DNA of 64,000 nt from Cymbomonas tetramitiformis (GCA_001247695.2 LGRX02033407.1:20813-84812), one strand, 5' to 3'. Numbered from the stretch's first letter, positions 10,751 through 23,825 are shown. A program made the numbers and translations. Notes: generated by a model from the letters alone, not told the origin.

Positions 10751-13700
10751 TTACTGGGGCTTCACACCGGTGATCAAATTAAATTTGATGGTTCCCTTTT
10801 CAAGTCCCTGTTGCCAACACGGGTGCTATCAGTCTTTTACACACACCCTCATACGTTTGGTCATCCTCCAAAACAAAAAATGCTTTCAAATGCTTTCTTA
10901 AGCCTCAACACATTGTAACACCCTAATACGTTTGGCCACCCTTCAAAACACAAAAGCCTTCAAGTCCAGCCTTTCCACATCGTGACACTGCGCAGGCGAC
11001 TTGCAAGGCGCACGCACCGTCTTCATTAGGGGCATCACCAGAGCGCCACGGATCGTGCTCACTCCCGCATTGAGCAACCCCATCACTCCCTGGGCAACAG
11101 CGCGCCACAGCGCCTTAGGAAAGCCCGCAACAAGAAATGAGCACGAGCGCAACCCAGTAAGGCTTCCGGTCGGGCCTCCAGCAGCTTCATGAGTGCTCCA
11201 CCGGTGGATTTGACACTCGGAACAATCTGTGACTCGCTGCTGCTTGGGACAGCATTCGCAAGATGGGTCCAATGAAAGGACAAACACTCACCTGCGGGGT
11301 GAGTGCAGACATGATGACTGCGCCCCAAAAAGGGGAGACCTCCTTGGACCAATCCTCCGTCTTAATATCCTGCAGATGGTCCAGGAAACCCCCTCAACAC
11401 ACTGATGCCTGGAGGAAGCCGGGGTTGACAGCACCCACAACACACCGATGCCTGGAGGAAGCTGGGGTGGACAACACCCACAACACACCGATGCCTGGAG
11501 GAAGCTGGGGTGGACAACACCCACAACACACCGATGCCTGGAGGAAGCCGGGGTGGACACACCACAACACACCGATGCCTGGAGGAAGCCGGGTTGACAG
11601 CGCCCACAACACACCGATGCCTGGAGGAAGCTGGGGTGGACAACACCCACAACACACCGATGCCTGGAGGAAGCTGGGGTGGACAGGACCCGAGGGGCAA
11701 TCGCTGGGCGCCGGGGTGCTGTAGGAGGGCTCAGGCATCACGACGGCCGAGACTGCATGTGCCACCGTGACAAGCATGCATCAGGCAGACTGCCATCGGC
11801 TATTCCAAGCATCGGACGCGCCATCCGAGTGGCCATCATGGGCCCATGGACTTCTGAGGGGCCCGGCATGTGTAAACTCCACCCACCACCCTGCCACCCA
11901 TACCTCGCTCAACATGCTCCCCACTAGTCCCCCCCGTGCCAACAGCCCCCTCAAGAAGCCGAGTCACCCGCCTGCTTGCGCCCATTGAGTTGGCCACCCC
12001 TTCCTTGGCCAAGGCACTGCCTGCTCTAGTGAGGCCCTGCTCTGCTCCGGAGTCCAGACGCCGAGCTCTGGGTTCAATGATCAGAGGTCATCGCCCTGTG
12101 CCAAGTTATCCTGGAAGCTCAAGTGATGAGACACCTCTGCAGACCGGGCCTTTGCGGTACCCGGGCCCTGACCATCCGCCACTGAAGATCCTCCGCCTCT
12201 TGCCGCACATCCTCCATACTCTCCAGGAGCCATGACGCACTTCTTCCGGCCTCGCCTGCCCCACCGGAAGCCTGCCCAGGCTGCCCAGGTTCCGTGCCCC
12301 CAGATCCTCGCGTCCCGCCACCTTGTCCGTCCAGCCCGGGCTGCCCAGGTTCCGTGCCCCCAGACCCTTGCGTCCCGCCACCTTGTCCGTCCAGCCCGGG
12401 CTGCCCAGGTTCCGTGCCCCCAGACCCTTGCGCCCCGCCACCTTGTCCGTCCAGCCCGGGCTGCCCAGGTTCCGTGCCCCCAGACCCTTGCGTCCCGCCA
12501 CCTTGTCCGTCCAGCCCGGGCTGCCCAGGTTCCGTGCCCCCAGACCCTTGCGTCCCGCCACCTTGTCCGTCCTGCAAGGGCTGCGCAGCACAGTCCGTCT
12601 CCTCAACCGCGTCTTCCCGAGCCCCTAGTGTGAGTGTGAGTGTGTAAGAAAATGTGACCGAGTGGGACACGCGCCGTGCGCCGAGCCCCTAGGACCCGCA
12701 CCTGCAGGCCGAGGTCCTTCGCAATGCGCTCGTAGTCCGCAATGCTGCACCAGGCTGGGAGGTAGTACGCATCGCAGATGTCGCGCAGCAGTGCCTTCGA
12801 GCACGCACAGTGGCCAGCACCCTGCCCTCACTGCTTTGGAACACTCCAAAGCCCTCAGGGGACACTCCCACATTGGAGGAACCAACTTGGAGCCCCCCCC
12901 CTCCCGCCACGTGCGCCTTGACCTTCGAGCTGGGCGATTCGACCGCGCCCTGACCTGCGCCAAGGAAAGATGAGCGTTCCAAAAGGCCGCGTCGAGGTCG
13001 CAAGGGGCCAGGAAATTACAAACGACTTCTCTCCCGCGACCGCCGCATGCATGCGCGATGCAGCACACACCTGCTCGTCAGGCTTGAGCTCCGTCTCGCC
13101 TTCCTCCAGCACACGATGGCACCAGGTGACGATGATGATACGCCCACCGGGGGCCACCACTCGGAAGAGCTCGCCAAGAAACTGTGACGCACGTCCACTG
13201 TAATCAGTCGTCAAAGTCATCATCACAACCATCAGCCAAAGCTGCTGGCAGATAGTATGCTCAAAACACAACCAACAAAGAAGAGTGACTTGAAGGGTGC
13301 GTGGATACTCCCTTCCGCTGTCACCAACCGAGCATCGCCCCACATCTGGTGCAGCTCCTGAGGGGCATGAAGCTGTGACTGGAGGTAAGCCCCGGCACTC
13401 TTCGATGCCGAGCCAGCGTGGATGTCGAACCCTAGAGTACGTGGATGCTGAACTGTAGGGCACCGTCGGCCTAAACACAAGACCCGCTGACATTCTCGGA
13501 GTCTGTCTGCGGCGGAGTGGGTGGGCTGTGACCCACCTTCTCCTTGTCGGGCATATGCTCACCGCTCTCGAGCGACCACGCGAGGTCGAAGGAGCCGTCG
13601 GCAAAGGGCTGGTTCAGCGCGTCAGCCACCTGCCCTCCGCACCGATGCGGACTCCGCCTCAGAACACGGGCCTTCCCACGCAGCTCTCCACAAGCTCGCG

Positions 13701-16036
13701 CCACATACAGAGCTTGGGCCGTGCGCTGTACGACGTGTGGAGTCTCGCCGCCATCTTCGTGATATGCCTCGCATTCGTCCAGAGGCTCGCATGCCTGTGC
13801 CGCGGTAAAGGCCGCGCGCAAAGCGATCAAAGGTCGGCTGGTCATGGGGCATGCTTTGATCGAGCAGCAGGAGGACTCCATTGAAGGCAATGCCATGTTG
13901 AGATCAAAGTGTTTCATCGCGCTCCTCGCGATCTGCCGGAGGTCGTTCCCTTTGCGGGGCCGGCCGCAGAGATCCTTACGGCACAAAGGCAGCTTCCTGC
14001 TTGCAACTTGCGCCATCGTGCTTACGCAAGCGCCTTGACGCCCTTTCTCCCCAGAGGGAAGCTCCGGTCCATCGGCATTGCATGCTGTGGCATAGTTCAA
14101 GGGGGTGCAAGAGCAGCTTCACTGAACCAGCGGCACTCTGAGGTGTTAGTGGGGCTGGCTGGCCTGGAAGGAGACGTCCGGGATGTTCTTGGCTTGCGTG
14201 ATGGCGTTGGCCCGCGCGGCCTGCTTGGGGCTCAGCGTGATGCCTGCCCAGACCCCAGGCGCCGATATTCAGTGGCATTCTGCTTCAGATTGCGGCTGCT
14301 TCGGTGCACCTGCTTCATGACGATGCTTCGGGGACTGCTTTCGGGTACTGTATCAGCTTGGTGCTTCAGTGAAGCTGCTCCCAGGCATCGCTGAAGCTCG
14401 GTGCAGGCAAGCAAGGTGCAAAGAGGGGAGCCCCTGCTGGCAGAGTCCAGACAGGTGAGGGGAGCCCCAGCTGGCAGGATCCAGACAGGTGAGGGGAGCC
14501 CCAGCTGGCAGGGTCCAGACAGGTGAGGGGAGCCCCAGCTGGCAGGGTCCAGACAGGTGAGGGGAGCCCCAGCTGGCAGGGTCCAGACAGGTGAGGGGGC
14601 GCCGCAGCAACAATTGTGATAGGAGGCGCTGCAGATCGCCAGTGTGAGCTCTCGGAAAGTGGCGAGAAGATGAAGGGGGCACAGGAGGCTTTACCGGTGG
14701 CTGCACAGCCATACTTTGTAGCCACGTGGCGTGAGCTCCCTCCGATGCCGCACCCGACGTCCACCATTTTCGTGGGAGCCTCGACCCCAGCCCATTGCAA
14801 AATGTTCTCGATCATGTCAACCTTTGCCAGGGCACCCCCCTCTCAAGCTCCGCTAAAGAATGAGACGAACGAATGAGAAGCGTTGTCAAGACACGGTAAG
14901 TCTGTTGAAGGAAGTCTGCATACGCGTTCAGCGGACGTGGCAGAAGCTAAAGGGCTGAGCTCGATGTGATGGCATGCGAGTCTCCGTCGGATATGGAGGG
15001 CCTTTTGAGCCTGTCATGAGTAGGCATCTCTGACGTTGGGAGTGATATCATAGCAAGTCGACTCGTGTGGATTGATCCCATAAAAAGCTCCCCATTTCGC
15101 CTAGTATTTCCCGTGGGCCTAAGTCACAAGTTACAGTGTCGCATGCATGTGCTGCCTGACATGAAGACGCCCGACTTCCAAGTGATGCCCCACTCTGCAT
15201 CCAACCTCCGTGTATCATACCCCCCAACATCTAACTGAAATCGCCGGGCTGTCAACTTCCCACTCGTGTAACGTCAGGATTTTGAGTGCCGTCACTCTTC
15301 ATCTACGTTCTGAGCGACCTCAATCTCTGTTCGACTGCTAAATGCGTCGGACTACGTACTGACCTCGTCTCTGCCTCATGACGGCCGCGGAATCCAACCT
15401 GCAACCAAAAACTAAGGGATCCCATACAGGAAACCAGTCCCATGCAGCGAGTGGGCTTGCAAGAACCTGGCAACTCACGCGCTTTGGCGACTTGTTCAGC
15501 CTTTTGGGGGAAAACACCCATTAGTGGAAGGCCCGGTGGCGAGTGGAACAACCTGTGCCTGAACATTATCGGGGGCTGGGCTGCCGTCCTGTGGATAATA
15601 GCCGTGATGCATATGCTCCCCCCACATCTGCGCACAGTGTTCCCTTGCCCAGTCAAAACCACACCCGTTAGGCGGACGACGTTCAAGTTCTCCAGGAGAT
15701 CAAGTTCGATGGCCGCAGCTCGGGAAGCAGCCTTCTCCGCGGCACAGAATACACAGGGCAACACAACGCTGTGTCCCCGATTCCGCTCAAGATGAGCACC
15801 ACAGAGGCTGCCAGCTGGCATAAACAGTAACATACTTCTGCGCAAAAGTTGAGTGCGCGCCAGGGGGGTATTGAAGTCAGCATTGAAGTTCCCCAAGTGG
15901 CAGAGCTTGAGGCGGATCGGGAATCGGCGAGAGGGAGGGGACGGACATCTTCCCACAAAGCGGACGACTCATCGTAAAATCCAGCAATGCCCTCGTTTAA
16001 CGATTTGTTCTCGCCAACAAAGGTTTTCAGGATCGT
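10751..16036 (-). CDS. VTE4: Gamma-tocopherol methyltransferase (tocopherol O-methyltransferase)
   Basis: SAM-dependent methyltransferase that makes alpha- from gamma-tocopherol in plastids, the last step of vitamin E synthesis. Ten minus-strand exons join in consistent phase: 16036-15947, 15627-15553, 14821-14695, 14243-14164, 13629-13537, 13181-13071, 12794-12702, 11369-11292, 11113-11018 and 10807-10751 (TAA). They give 299 residues: GFYDESSALWED, MWGEHMHHGYY, the SAM motif VDVGCGIGGSSRH, GITLSPKQAARANA, FDLAWSLESGEHMPDK, PGGRIIIVTWCHR, DAYYLPAWCS, EDWSKEVSPFW, GALVMPLMK and KFNLITGVKPQ. The order and spacing match the family throughout. The transit-peptide exon upstream of 16036 was not found. 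The intron after 14164 must start with GC rather than GT. Minisatellites occupy two introns. A paralogous methyl-benzoquinol methyltransferase is less likely because the WGEHMHHGYY and MPLM blocks are of the gamma-TMT type. Confidence 0.92.
10835..10975. repeat. Short direct duplication in the last methyltransferase intron
   Basis: Two related blocks (about 10843-10900 and 10917-10968) share ACACCCT-ATACGTTTGG, CC-CAAAACA and GCTT/CCTTCAA words. They lie in the intron between exons 11113-11018 and 10807-10751. Confidence 0.5.
11391..11690. repeat. Intronic minisatellite, unit about 43-45 bp
   Basis: Seven copies of a unit built from ACACCGATGCCTGGAGGAAG, then C(T/C)GGGGT(G/T)GAC and an ACACCCACAAC linker. 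It sits in the methyltransferase intron between exons 12794-12702 and 11369-11292, together with an unrelated 60-bp array. Frames through it are artefacts. Confidence 0.9.
12276..12590. repeat. Intronic minisatellite, unit exactly 60 bp
   Basis: About five near-identical 60-bp copies containing GCCCAGGTTCCGTGCCCC and CTTGTCCGTCCAGCCCGGG. It shares the same methyltransferase intron as the array at 11.4-11.7 kb but is unrelated in sequence. Copies differ by only a few bases, so expansion is recent. Open frames of about 100-180 residues on both strands reflect the repeat length being a multiple of three. Confidence 0.93.
14423..14597. repeat. Intronic minisatellite, unit about 34-35 bp
   Basis: Five copies of a unit made of GAGGGGAGCCCCAGCTGGCA followed by GGGTCCAGACAGGT. 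It lies in the methyltransferase intron between exons 14821-14695 and 14243-14164. The first two copies differ slightly; the later ones are identical. Confidence 0.93.
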
Positions 16037-17713
16037 CTGTACTGGGGACAGTGCCCGATCTTCTTCCTGCGCAGCCGCAGTTGGACTGAGGAGGCTTAGA
16101 ACTCATTTCTGGACGTAGTCAGCTGACATTTACCTGTGGGCACGATGATGCTTTTTCCCATCTGGCAAAATGCTGAATGAAGCAAAGTTCCGAGCTGAGA
16201 ATATTTAGAATCGGATACAGGTAAACTTGGACAGATATGTATGGCAGCGTGGGTGCGCTCGCACCTGGGCAGAGGTGCAAGACACTCTGCTGACCGTTCC
16301 ACGAGGGCATGCGACGATAGAGCGCGCCTTCAGCTTGATTCCATGAGTCTTTCCCAAACTGATCGAGTAGCCGGGCAGCCTGCATTATCCAACCTTCGGC
16401 AAGAGCGTTAGGAGGGCTCTAGCCCCGGGCGCTTTGCAGAAGAAAACGCAAGCTCTTTATTTCCAAAGATGCGGAACAACTGTTGTGTGAAGTCCACAAA
16501 GTATAAGAGATACACCCTAAGAAAAACTCCAGATCACAGGCGCAAGAGGCAGCTTCCAAGCAGACGCCTCTTGAGAAGCGGTGTGTGAGAGATATTTCAG
16601 TTTCGATCTTACACCGTTCAGATTAAGATATCATAGCGGGAACAACTACTTTAACTATTCAGTCAGTTCACGACAACGCATCAACACGGTGAACTCATCT
16701 CGGCAGACGTTGGCACATATTTCGAACAGCTTCCCAGGGTTTACGAGAGCGTTGATTTTCCTCACCTATCGAAGCCACTGCCACTTTTCCCAGCAGTGGC
16801 AACATGAGGTAAGCTCAGATTCTTCCACATAATCACGGTCGGTATCCTAATCCTCTTGAGCCACTCACTGCCTCAAAGCGTTAACGAAGAACACCGTTCA
16901 CCGTTTCTAATAAGAGCTGAAGAGCTCTTACGATTCTCGTGGTCTCAGGTCTGATCGAGTCGAAGTGATCATCTGACGACAGCGACGTGCGATGGCCGTG
17001 GCCGTGGCCATCGCATGGCCGCGGCCGGTGCAGTCTACACGGTGAGAACCTCGCATATAAATACAAGTTATTGACATAAGTATGGAAATATCTAATAATA
17101 TCATAAAGACGCATGCGCTCCCACCGGACGCACCGAAGGTGTTATTCATTGATTGCCATTCATCGATTGGACAGTGTAATGTTTTGACGTTACACGTTGT
17201 GACGTTGGCACGTTGCACCTTCGGGAGTCGTCAGCTCGTCACGTCGCGTCGCCGTCGCGTCGCGTCGTCGATGTGACTCTGTATTCTCAAGTCTGTTCAT
17301 GTCTCTTGTCTGTTGGAAGAACGTTTATCCGAGTTTTGAAATTCAGATCGGACGGCGTTCTGCACTCGCTGTGTCGCCGATGCGATCCCGTGATCCGATC
17401 CCGTTTCGCGTTGCCGAAGCCACGAAGTGCGAAGGGTGAGGGACTGCGACTGGTTGAAAGCAGAAAGGGTTAATCTGTGACCCTGACTCGTGACTGTGTC
17501 TACATACCCGATACCGATACGATAGAACGAAATCTGAAATCACACGACAGGCACAGCTTCAGCTGCAGTTTTATTTTCAAAAATTCTAGTGCGTAAAGCT
17601 AAAGGAGCTGCAGTTCTGGATGTTTTAGGATCGTGTATTTCCTTGTTTATCCGAAGCTGAGTTGGCTGCTTTGTCGTAATTATCATACAAATAGTGCTAC
17701 ACTAAAGGGTAAA
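16037..17713. other. Between methyltransferase and SPC25 starts; no further gene recognised
   Basis: This gap separates the first found methyltransferase exon (minus) from SPC25 (plus), so it should contain the missing transit-peptide exon and both promoters. A GC palindrome, GCGATGGCC-N8-GGCCATCGC, lies at about 16990-17016. A CGTCG-rich run follows at 17240-17275. An open minus frame at 16119-16385 (starting MQAARLLDQFGKDSW) is not recognised. Confidence 0.4.
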
Positions 17714-19585
17714 ATGCAAATTCAAAATCTTCAGACAGACATTAATGTAGTGGAGGGGAAATTGGACTCTTGGGTCGCTGCAAATGAAGAGGTACTTGAG
17801 AACACACGAAACGGCCACCGACGCGTGTTGCAAGATGCGCACGGTATGTGTCGTCCTTGTTGACCAGGTTTTCAGCAAAAGCTTTGCTGAATATGTAAGA
17901 TATTCTTTGTCTCGGATAACTCCAGGTAACATTCAGCAGCTCAGACAACAGCAAAAGGACTATGCAGAGCAGGGGTCAAAGCTACGCCAACGTACGTAAT
18001 CGTTGGAAACCCTATGTTGAACCGAAAAATGCAACTATGACAAAATCTCTCGCTTTTCAGGGATGACTACCGAGAAGGAAAGAGAAAATAAGCTCCAGGA
18101 TGAAATTAATGAGGTCTGGGAGCAACTTTCCCCTACTTTCTGTTTTCTCGTGATCTGTCGCCATCTGAGGCATACGGCCCGCCTGAGTTCAGGTGAAGAA
18201 AACGGAGGCAACACTGCCCGATATTTTGGACGAAAGTCGAAGACGGATACAAAAACTTAAAAGTTCTGCTGACAGTGAAAAAGAAGGTGCTTTCCTATTA
18301 GCCCTTGAGTCCAAGGGTGTCACGCTTGTACCTCTTGTAGGGAGGTTGGCTGTATGTCGTGGCTTTCAGCGTTCATCGAGTAAGCTGAGAAGTATGACAG
18401 AAAATGGAAAGTTCAACGAAATCCAAGACGAAAACAATGACCAAACCTGCTGCAGTCCGAAAGGGAATGGGAAAAGTAAGCGTGTATCAAGTTTTCTATG
18501 GCCTTCGAGACCATCAGACTTGGACCACACGTTATGAAGTTTTAGTGCCAGCGCAGGTGTTGAGAAGGAGGTTGCTCGCCGAACCTCCCAAGTTGAAGAC
18601 CTTAGCACTGCAGTGGAGCTATATCGTTCTCGGCTGGGGTTGCGCTTCGAGTGTACACCTGAGCGAGGTATTCTGCGTGGAACGTCTCTCTTCTTGCCCA
18701 GGGGCTCTGTCAAGATTCACCAGGGCGTCGTTCCTTTTTACAGCTTGTGCTCCACGCACGGATAGGAGGTGGCTTAGAGGCTGCCAGCTGTTATTTGGCA
18801 TCCTAACGGTTCTCGTGCACTAAATGCAGTTATGCGAACCATCTTTACCATGATTGATCGCACCATGCCTGAGAGAGAATTCGTCATTGGCGTTCGCGTG
18901 GAAGAGGCTAGCGGCCAATATCAAGGTGTTTGTCACGCCTTCTGTCTCTCTCTTCCGTACGTCTGCCTTAAAGCTTTTGAACGTCCCCGAGAGCTTTTCT
19001 TAATTTATTGCATACTCGATCTCGGTCTACGTCAGTCCTCAGTTTTGACAAGATAGTACGTCGCAGTTCTCGAATGCAATCCGCAGCTGGCGGAAATGGA
19101 TGAACTGTGCCAGACCCTTAACACTACGAATGACTTTGGAGGTCGGTCCACGCTCTACTAACAGGCGCCCTTTCATAACCCTTTTCTCCACGCCAGCGGT
19201 CGTATTCGCCCTCTCTCCTTGCCTTGACTTTCGGCCACTTCAGTGGCTGTGGCTGTCGCCATGACCGCCCACGGCTTTTGAGAGCTCGCGCGCTGTATGC
19301 TGCGGCTTAGGATGCTAAGATCAAAAATATAATTGAAAGTGACGTGCTTTAGAGTGCTGGTAAGCTGACTCCACAAACTCGAGGGCTTGCGGTGGATACA
19401 CAGCGGAAAGTGTCTTGTGCATTTGCAAGCTAGCTGGCGCAAGATACTCCGCGGTTTCGAGCGGTAAAGTTAGACATCTAGTCGAAGTTGTCTCAATGCC
19501 GTTTGATTTTCTTGCAGGTTTTATTCGAGCGGTTAGGCAGAAGTTCCAAGAAAAAGCGCTGGATCAGGCCGGACGGTCATCATAG
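17714..19585 (+). CDS. SPC25: Kinetochore protein SPC25 (NDC80 complex subunit)
   Basis: Subunit of the NDC80 complex, pairing with SPC24 to anchor the complex on the inner kinetochore. Eight exons with GT-AG introns keep one frame: 17714-17843, 17926-17991, 18061-18113, 18193-18286, 18557-18667, 18830-18925, 19067-19141 and 19518-19585 (TAG), giving 230 residues, the usual family length. The first half is coiled coil (IQQLRQQQKDYAEQ; EKERENKLQDEINE; DESRRRIQKLKSSADSEKE). The C-terminal globular domain has VELYRSRLGLRFE, IFTMIDRTMPEREFVIGVRV, VLECNPQLAEMDELCQTLN and GFIRAVRQKFQEKALDQ, the hallmark order of the Spc25 domain. Most introns are phase 1. The open frame at 18404-18540 falls in the fourth intron. 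The start could lie further upstream in the same open frame or in an earlier exon. Confidence 0.9.
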
Positions 19586-20759
19586 ACGTCTGGCAAGTTT
19601 GCTCTGTTCAAGCTACGATATCGCTTGGCTGTTTAAATGTAACCGCGTCATGCCATGTAACCATGTAAGGGTTGGTGCGTATACTAGCACAGAGAGAGCG
19701 CACTTCCGTAAAATCGCTTTTTCATAAGTTGGCACAAAAGTGGCTTGGTTTTCGAGAAGTGTTTGTTGATAGAAAGGTTTCCGCAAGCTTGGAGAAGCAC
19801 ATTCTTTTTTGGGACTAGGTGAGAGACGCCTTCGAAAAGCAAGGCAAGCCCAATAATCACCAGTACACTTCAGAAATATTGCTTCCTCGCAGCATTATTA
19901 AGCCAGCAACACACGTATGTACATTCTAATGTTCGCTTACTCAGCTACAGGAACTTTATTTTAGATGTAAACACATGTTGCTCCTTGGATTTCATCCAAA
20001 ATCTACAGTTCTAGAAGAGATTAGAGATGTACCGGTTCGCTTGCAAAGCACAATGGATGGTAAATTATGCCCTTCTTATCATGCATAGAGCACATACTAT
20101 GACATGGACCCGCCTTGCCAAAACACCAGTGTTTTCAAAGATATGGGTAAGGCATCGATATATGTTCATCACAGAGTGGTCGTTATGAATGTGAGGCGAT
20201 TTCACACTGTATGATTTCGGGGAGACATAATTATGATTTCACATGGGGATGAAACGGGTCTGGCGCATACGGTTTAAGGGCCTTTAAAAGAAAGCAAGAA
20301 ATATGTGTTATTGTTTTAATTTTTCTGGTTGATCATCGGGTTGGGGTTCGGGGGATATGCTGTTTAATGCACTCACTTTCGATGGATGGATTATTTTAAG
20401 GAAGCCGCATGGATAACAGCATGCCCCGCAGGCGTCGAATGGGTGCCGGTATGCTGCGGCTAGCTGCAAATTATGTTAATTTCCGAGCGAGCAGCTCGGT
20501 AACTTCCATAAAATGCCCGCCGCAGGCATTCTTTTTTTTTTATTATTCTTTCTCCAAAATTACACAGTTTCTTAAGAGATAATTTACTACATTTATGCAT
20601 CTAGAAATATTCCCTCTCATATATTATTGCAATTTCAGGTCAAGGTTGTGCAACGGTATGGTGGAATGCCAAGATATATAGTAAAATGTTGATTCTTCAC
20701 AATTTGTACCATGGACTTTGAACTTTAAGGCATCTGTTATCAATATCGAATCACAATTT
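19586..20759. other. Intergenic, no gene recognised
   Basis: AT-rich DNA after SPC25 with only short open frames. A segment at 20500-20540 (AAATGCCCGCC with an adjoining T run) recurs in altered form near 40400, in both cases just beyond the C-terminal end of the repeated protein family described at 20760 and 40588. Confidence 0.4.
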
Positions 20760-21603
20760 CTATTCCATAAATGAGAACTTACTCTCAGCTGACATAAGAC
20801 GGTCAACCACCTCTGAAACCACATTCAAATTGGCCCGAGAATCCGTCGCAGTGAAGTGCCACTTCTTTCCTTTGAAATGGTGATCTAGTGCAGCCTTCAA
20901 AAGTCCATTAGAGTGCTGCGGTGCTGGGCCATTCCAATGGACGAAAGTCTCCTTGATCAAAGTGTACACAAAGCCTCTTGACGTAAATGCCTTTGGCCCG
21001 CTGCGTGCTTATCAACGCATGAACCTTGAGACTCCACAACGGCCTCATTCTGTGTTTTCAAGGCGCAGTGTTGGAACAAGAATATAATATCCAATCATGC
21101 ACATCTGCGTAGAACTCAGAATTTGTTAACAGGTCTCGCATGACAACTGTGCCTGGCGAGAGGTGTCACTTTGCATACCTTGCTAGTTCCGAATATGCTG
21201 TAACCAGTCGTTGTAAATGTTGCGCCCATACTGCAGTGAATGATGGCAGAGAAGCATTGCCATGCTCTCTAGCCCAATCATAAACGCTTGGCACAGACTC
21301 AGAATCTTGTATGGTCTCCTGGCGTAGACGTTTGCTTGGTGACGCATCGACAAGGGAAGGCTCACTAGGAGTGGCGTGTTCGCTTGACAAATCCATAGCT
21401 GACGCACGCTCTACCTCGGTGTTAGGCGGAAGTGAGAAATCAGATTGATATAGTCGCGCGAACATGGTGGCAACGGAAGGGGCTTGCGCTTTAATCTGAT
21501 CCGGATGCTTGCGTCAACAGTGATCTTCCATAGCATCTTTGTGGAAACTTTTCGAGCAAAACTTACACGAAACTTTCTGTTTACTGGCGTATTGTTTTTT
21601 CAT
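20760..21603 (-). pseudogene. Unrecognised repeated protein family, copy 1 (zinc-finger start, FSFME end)
   Basis: Two parts of one minus-strand unit are visible. At 21603-21514 a short frame starting MKKQYASKQK carries a finger-like CKFCSKSFHKDAMEDHC. At 20969-20760 a frame ends SESKFSFME-like (SAESKFSFME). The C-terminal part is homologous to 40588-40854: both have GSC(V/I)DKHAA, HWN(G/A)PAP, KWHFT(A/T)(T/S)D and a KFSFME terminus. Here a frameshift near 20965 separates the DKHAA block from the HWNGPAP block. The middle frame at 21465-21166 (PSKRLRQETIQDSESVPSVY) may be another exon. Two copies 20 kb apart suggest a mobile or expanded family. I do not recognise it. Confidence 0.5.
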
Positions 21604-21779
21604 ACTGTCCTGAAAAAATGAACTCGTGGCTTGCTGATATTAACCCAAAAGAACAGAGCTGAGGAATTCAGACTGACGGATCCTCTAAATGCTTCGCTAT
21701 TGTGTGTGAACACGCAGATCTGTGATATCTCGATCTGACGGTCCAGAAAATTCTGTGAGGCTACAGCTCGATCTACTGT

Positions 21780-22020
21780 GCAATAAACCCCTAAAATCCC
21801 ACAAGCTCCAAATTTCCAAATTTCCAAATTTCGGACGAGGCCCGTTGGGCCCATCGCAAAACCCTGCCGAACCCTCCGAGCCCGATTTCCAGATTTGACG
21901 GGCCCTGCCGGGCCCGATTTCCATATGCAAGGCCCGATCGGGCCCTACCGGGCGAAATTTCCAGGTTTCCGCTGGCCGATTTCCATATTTTTCGGAGCGA
22001 GCATTGCTCGCTCCAGACGA
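21780..22020. repeat. GGGCCC-rich low-complexity repeat
   Basis: Irregular alternation of ATTTCCA words with GGGCCC/GGCCCGATC words, for example GGCCCGATCGGGCCCTACC at 21932-21950. The palindromes overlap so that much of the segment can fold. No unit length is constant. Confidence 0.6.
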
Positions 22021-23825
22021 CATAATTTGCAGCTAGGATGCTGCGTGCGTCACACCATGTTGGGCGCAACAATAACGACAACCAGATAACGCAGGTCATG
22101 CATGGTTTGATGCTGGCCATGTCCCCGGGCGGCTTACCAAATGAATAATAAATGTGTGTGCATACGATACTGCGTATTGCGAGCATGGATAATGACGATG
22201 GGACGCAGAAACCAAATGTGGGCAACGAGGAACTCCCCGCATAAATCAAGGGACAGAGTGTGGCTAGCTGTCACGACCTTCTGCTTCCCCTTGAAGCAAA
22301 CTGGTAAAGGGAGAGAAGTCTGCCGTGCTTCTCAAGAGACATTGCCGACTCGGGACCTATACATGGTTGGGTTTCGGAAGGTCACGATTAAAACAACTGT
22401 GCGTATTGGTCAAGTCACGATTAGCCACCACATTATTGATCAAGTCTTGAGTACTCACAATCCACGCAGTCACGCATCAATCGTCAAATCAAATCAAAGT
22501 AATTACGAAGAGCCCTGCTGGGGCACACATGCACAGCAGGCAAGAGCTAACAACAAGAGGTGCTAACGCAAACAAGAAATGAATCCGACATACTCGCGTA
22601 ACTGAGATCTAGCTTTCGGGAAAGTTCGAAGCATCGATCTTGGAGATCTGAATTTAGGTTTACGATTGGCTGTATTCATCTTACCGTCACAAACGACAAT
22701 ATTATAGTTATTATCGATCACGGAGATCAATGTTAAAACTCTCGGATTGACACGACGGTGCCGAAGACGAAACGGGCTGACGACGGACGCGATGCGTCCC
22801 GAATATGAGGCATACGCCCGTTGTCAATATTTATAATGCAGCGAATTCTGAAATTCACTGTATACTGACACATGCTGACATACCACGCGGATATACTGCA
22901 ATGTGAAAATCGGAATGCAGTGACACGAACACGACGACGGCGAGTCGATGTCACATGAGACCATGCAAACGCCGAAAACTTGCGAATAGTGAAATGCAGG
23001 ACGAAATAGGTGATGACCACTCGATTGAGCGTTTGGAAACACAGCGCAAATGTAATATCAGGCAACTAGAGTTCGGGCAGAGAAGAATGCAGCCGTAGGA
23101 GCGGTCGAACGCGCCTGCGACGAACTATAAGATAAATTACACGTGATTTACCGAACTTGTCGCTTTGCTCCTTGGCGATAAAAACACGTATTGCTTTGAC
23201 GTCCGATCAATAGCGACCTCAGTTGTGCGAGGGACGTCAGACTTATTGACTAATGCAGGCCACTATTGCTGGTCTAGAGTATAACACACAGCTTACACTA
23301 TTGCAATATTTGCTTATGACACCACAACTTAAACCCTCTACAAAAATGCCCCTTATTCAAGCAATGCACCCCATCTCCGTTCTGTACTGAATACAGCAAG
23401 CATGTGCTGCAAAGCCATTATTTCCAGATTATGTTAAGTCAGTTGTGTTGCATGTTCCAAAAGCCAACCATATTATATACATCATCAGCATTAGCGCACA
23501 AGGTGCAGACAGCATCGACGGGTCTATGTTAGCTACTCAGTGTCATCGATCGTCCGCTCTAAGTCTCTTCCCTGCTGTAATGCGCGTTCATCACCCAGCT
23601 TGGATGCAATTTGCATATATTTCCCCAACCTGGATGTGAACAGTCCCCCAGGAACACACTGGTTAGACACTGCAAAACTCCTGTCCACAACTGCAGACAT
23701 CATAGGGGCGGTGATGCAACTTGCTGAGCATGAGCGTGGTCTTCAGTATCACATTCATGTGGCCAGTGCACAGCAGCGTAGGCGTGGCGCATTTACATGG
23801 AAAGAGAAATGGGTGAGGCAAGAAC
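22021..23825. other. Intergenic, no gene recognised
   Basis: Only short unmatched frames on both strands. I see no domain motif, RNA gene or clean repeat here. Confidence 0.4.

Noticed and set aside
12106..12670. Frames of 117-183 residues on both strands that look like repeat proteins
   Set aside because: The 60-bp unit is divisible by three, so several frames stay open. The region is intronic between methyltransferase exons.
18404..18823. A 139-residue plus frame within SPC25
   Set aside because: It falls in intron 4 and overlaps later exons in the wrong frame. The SPC25 reading across 18286 to 18557 is continuous without it.
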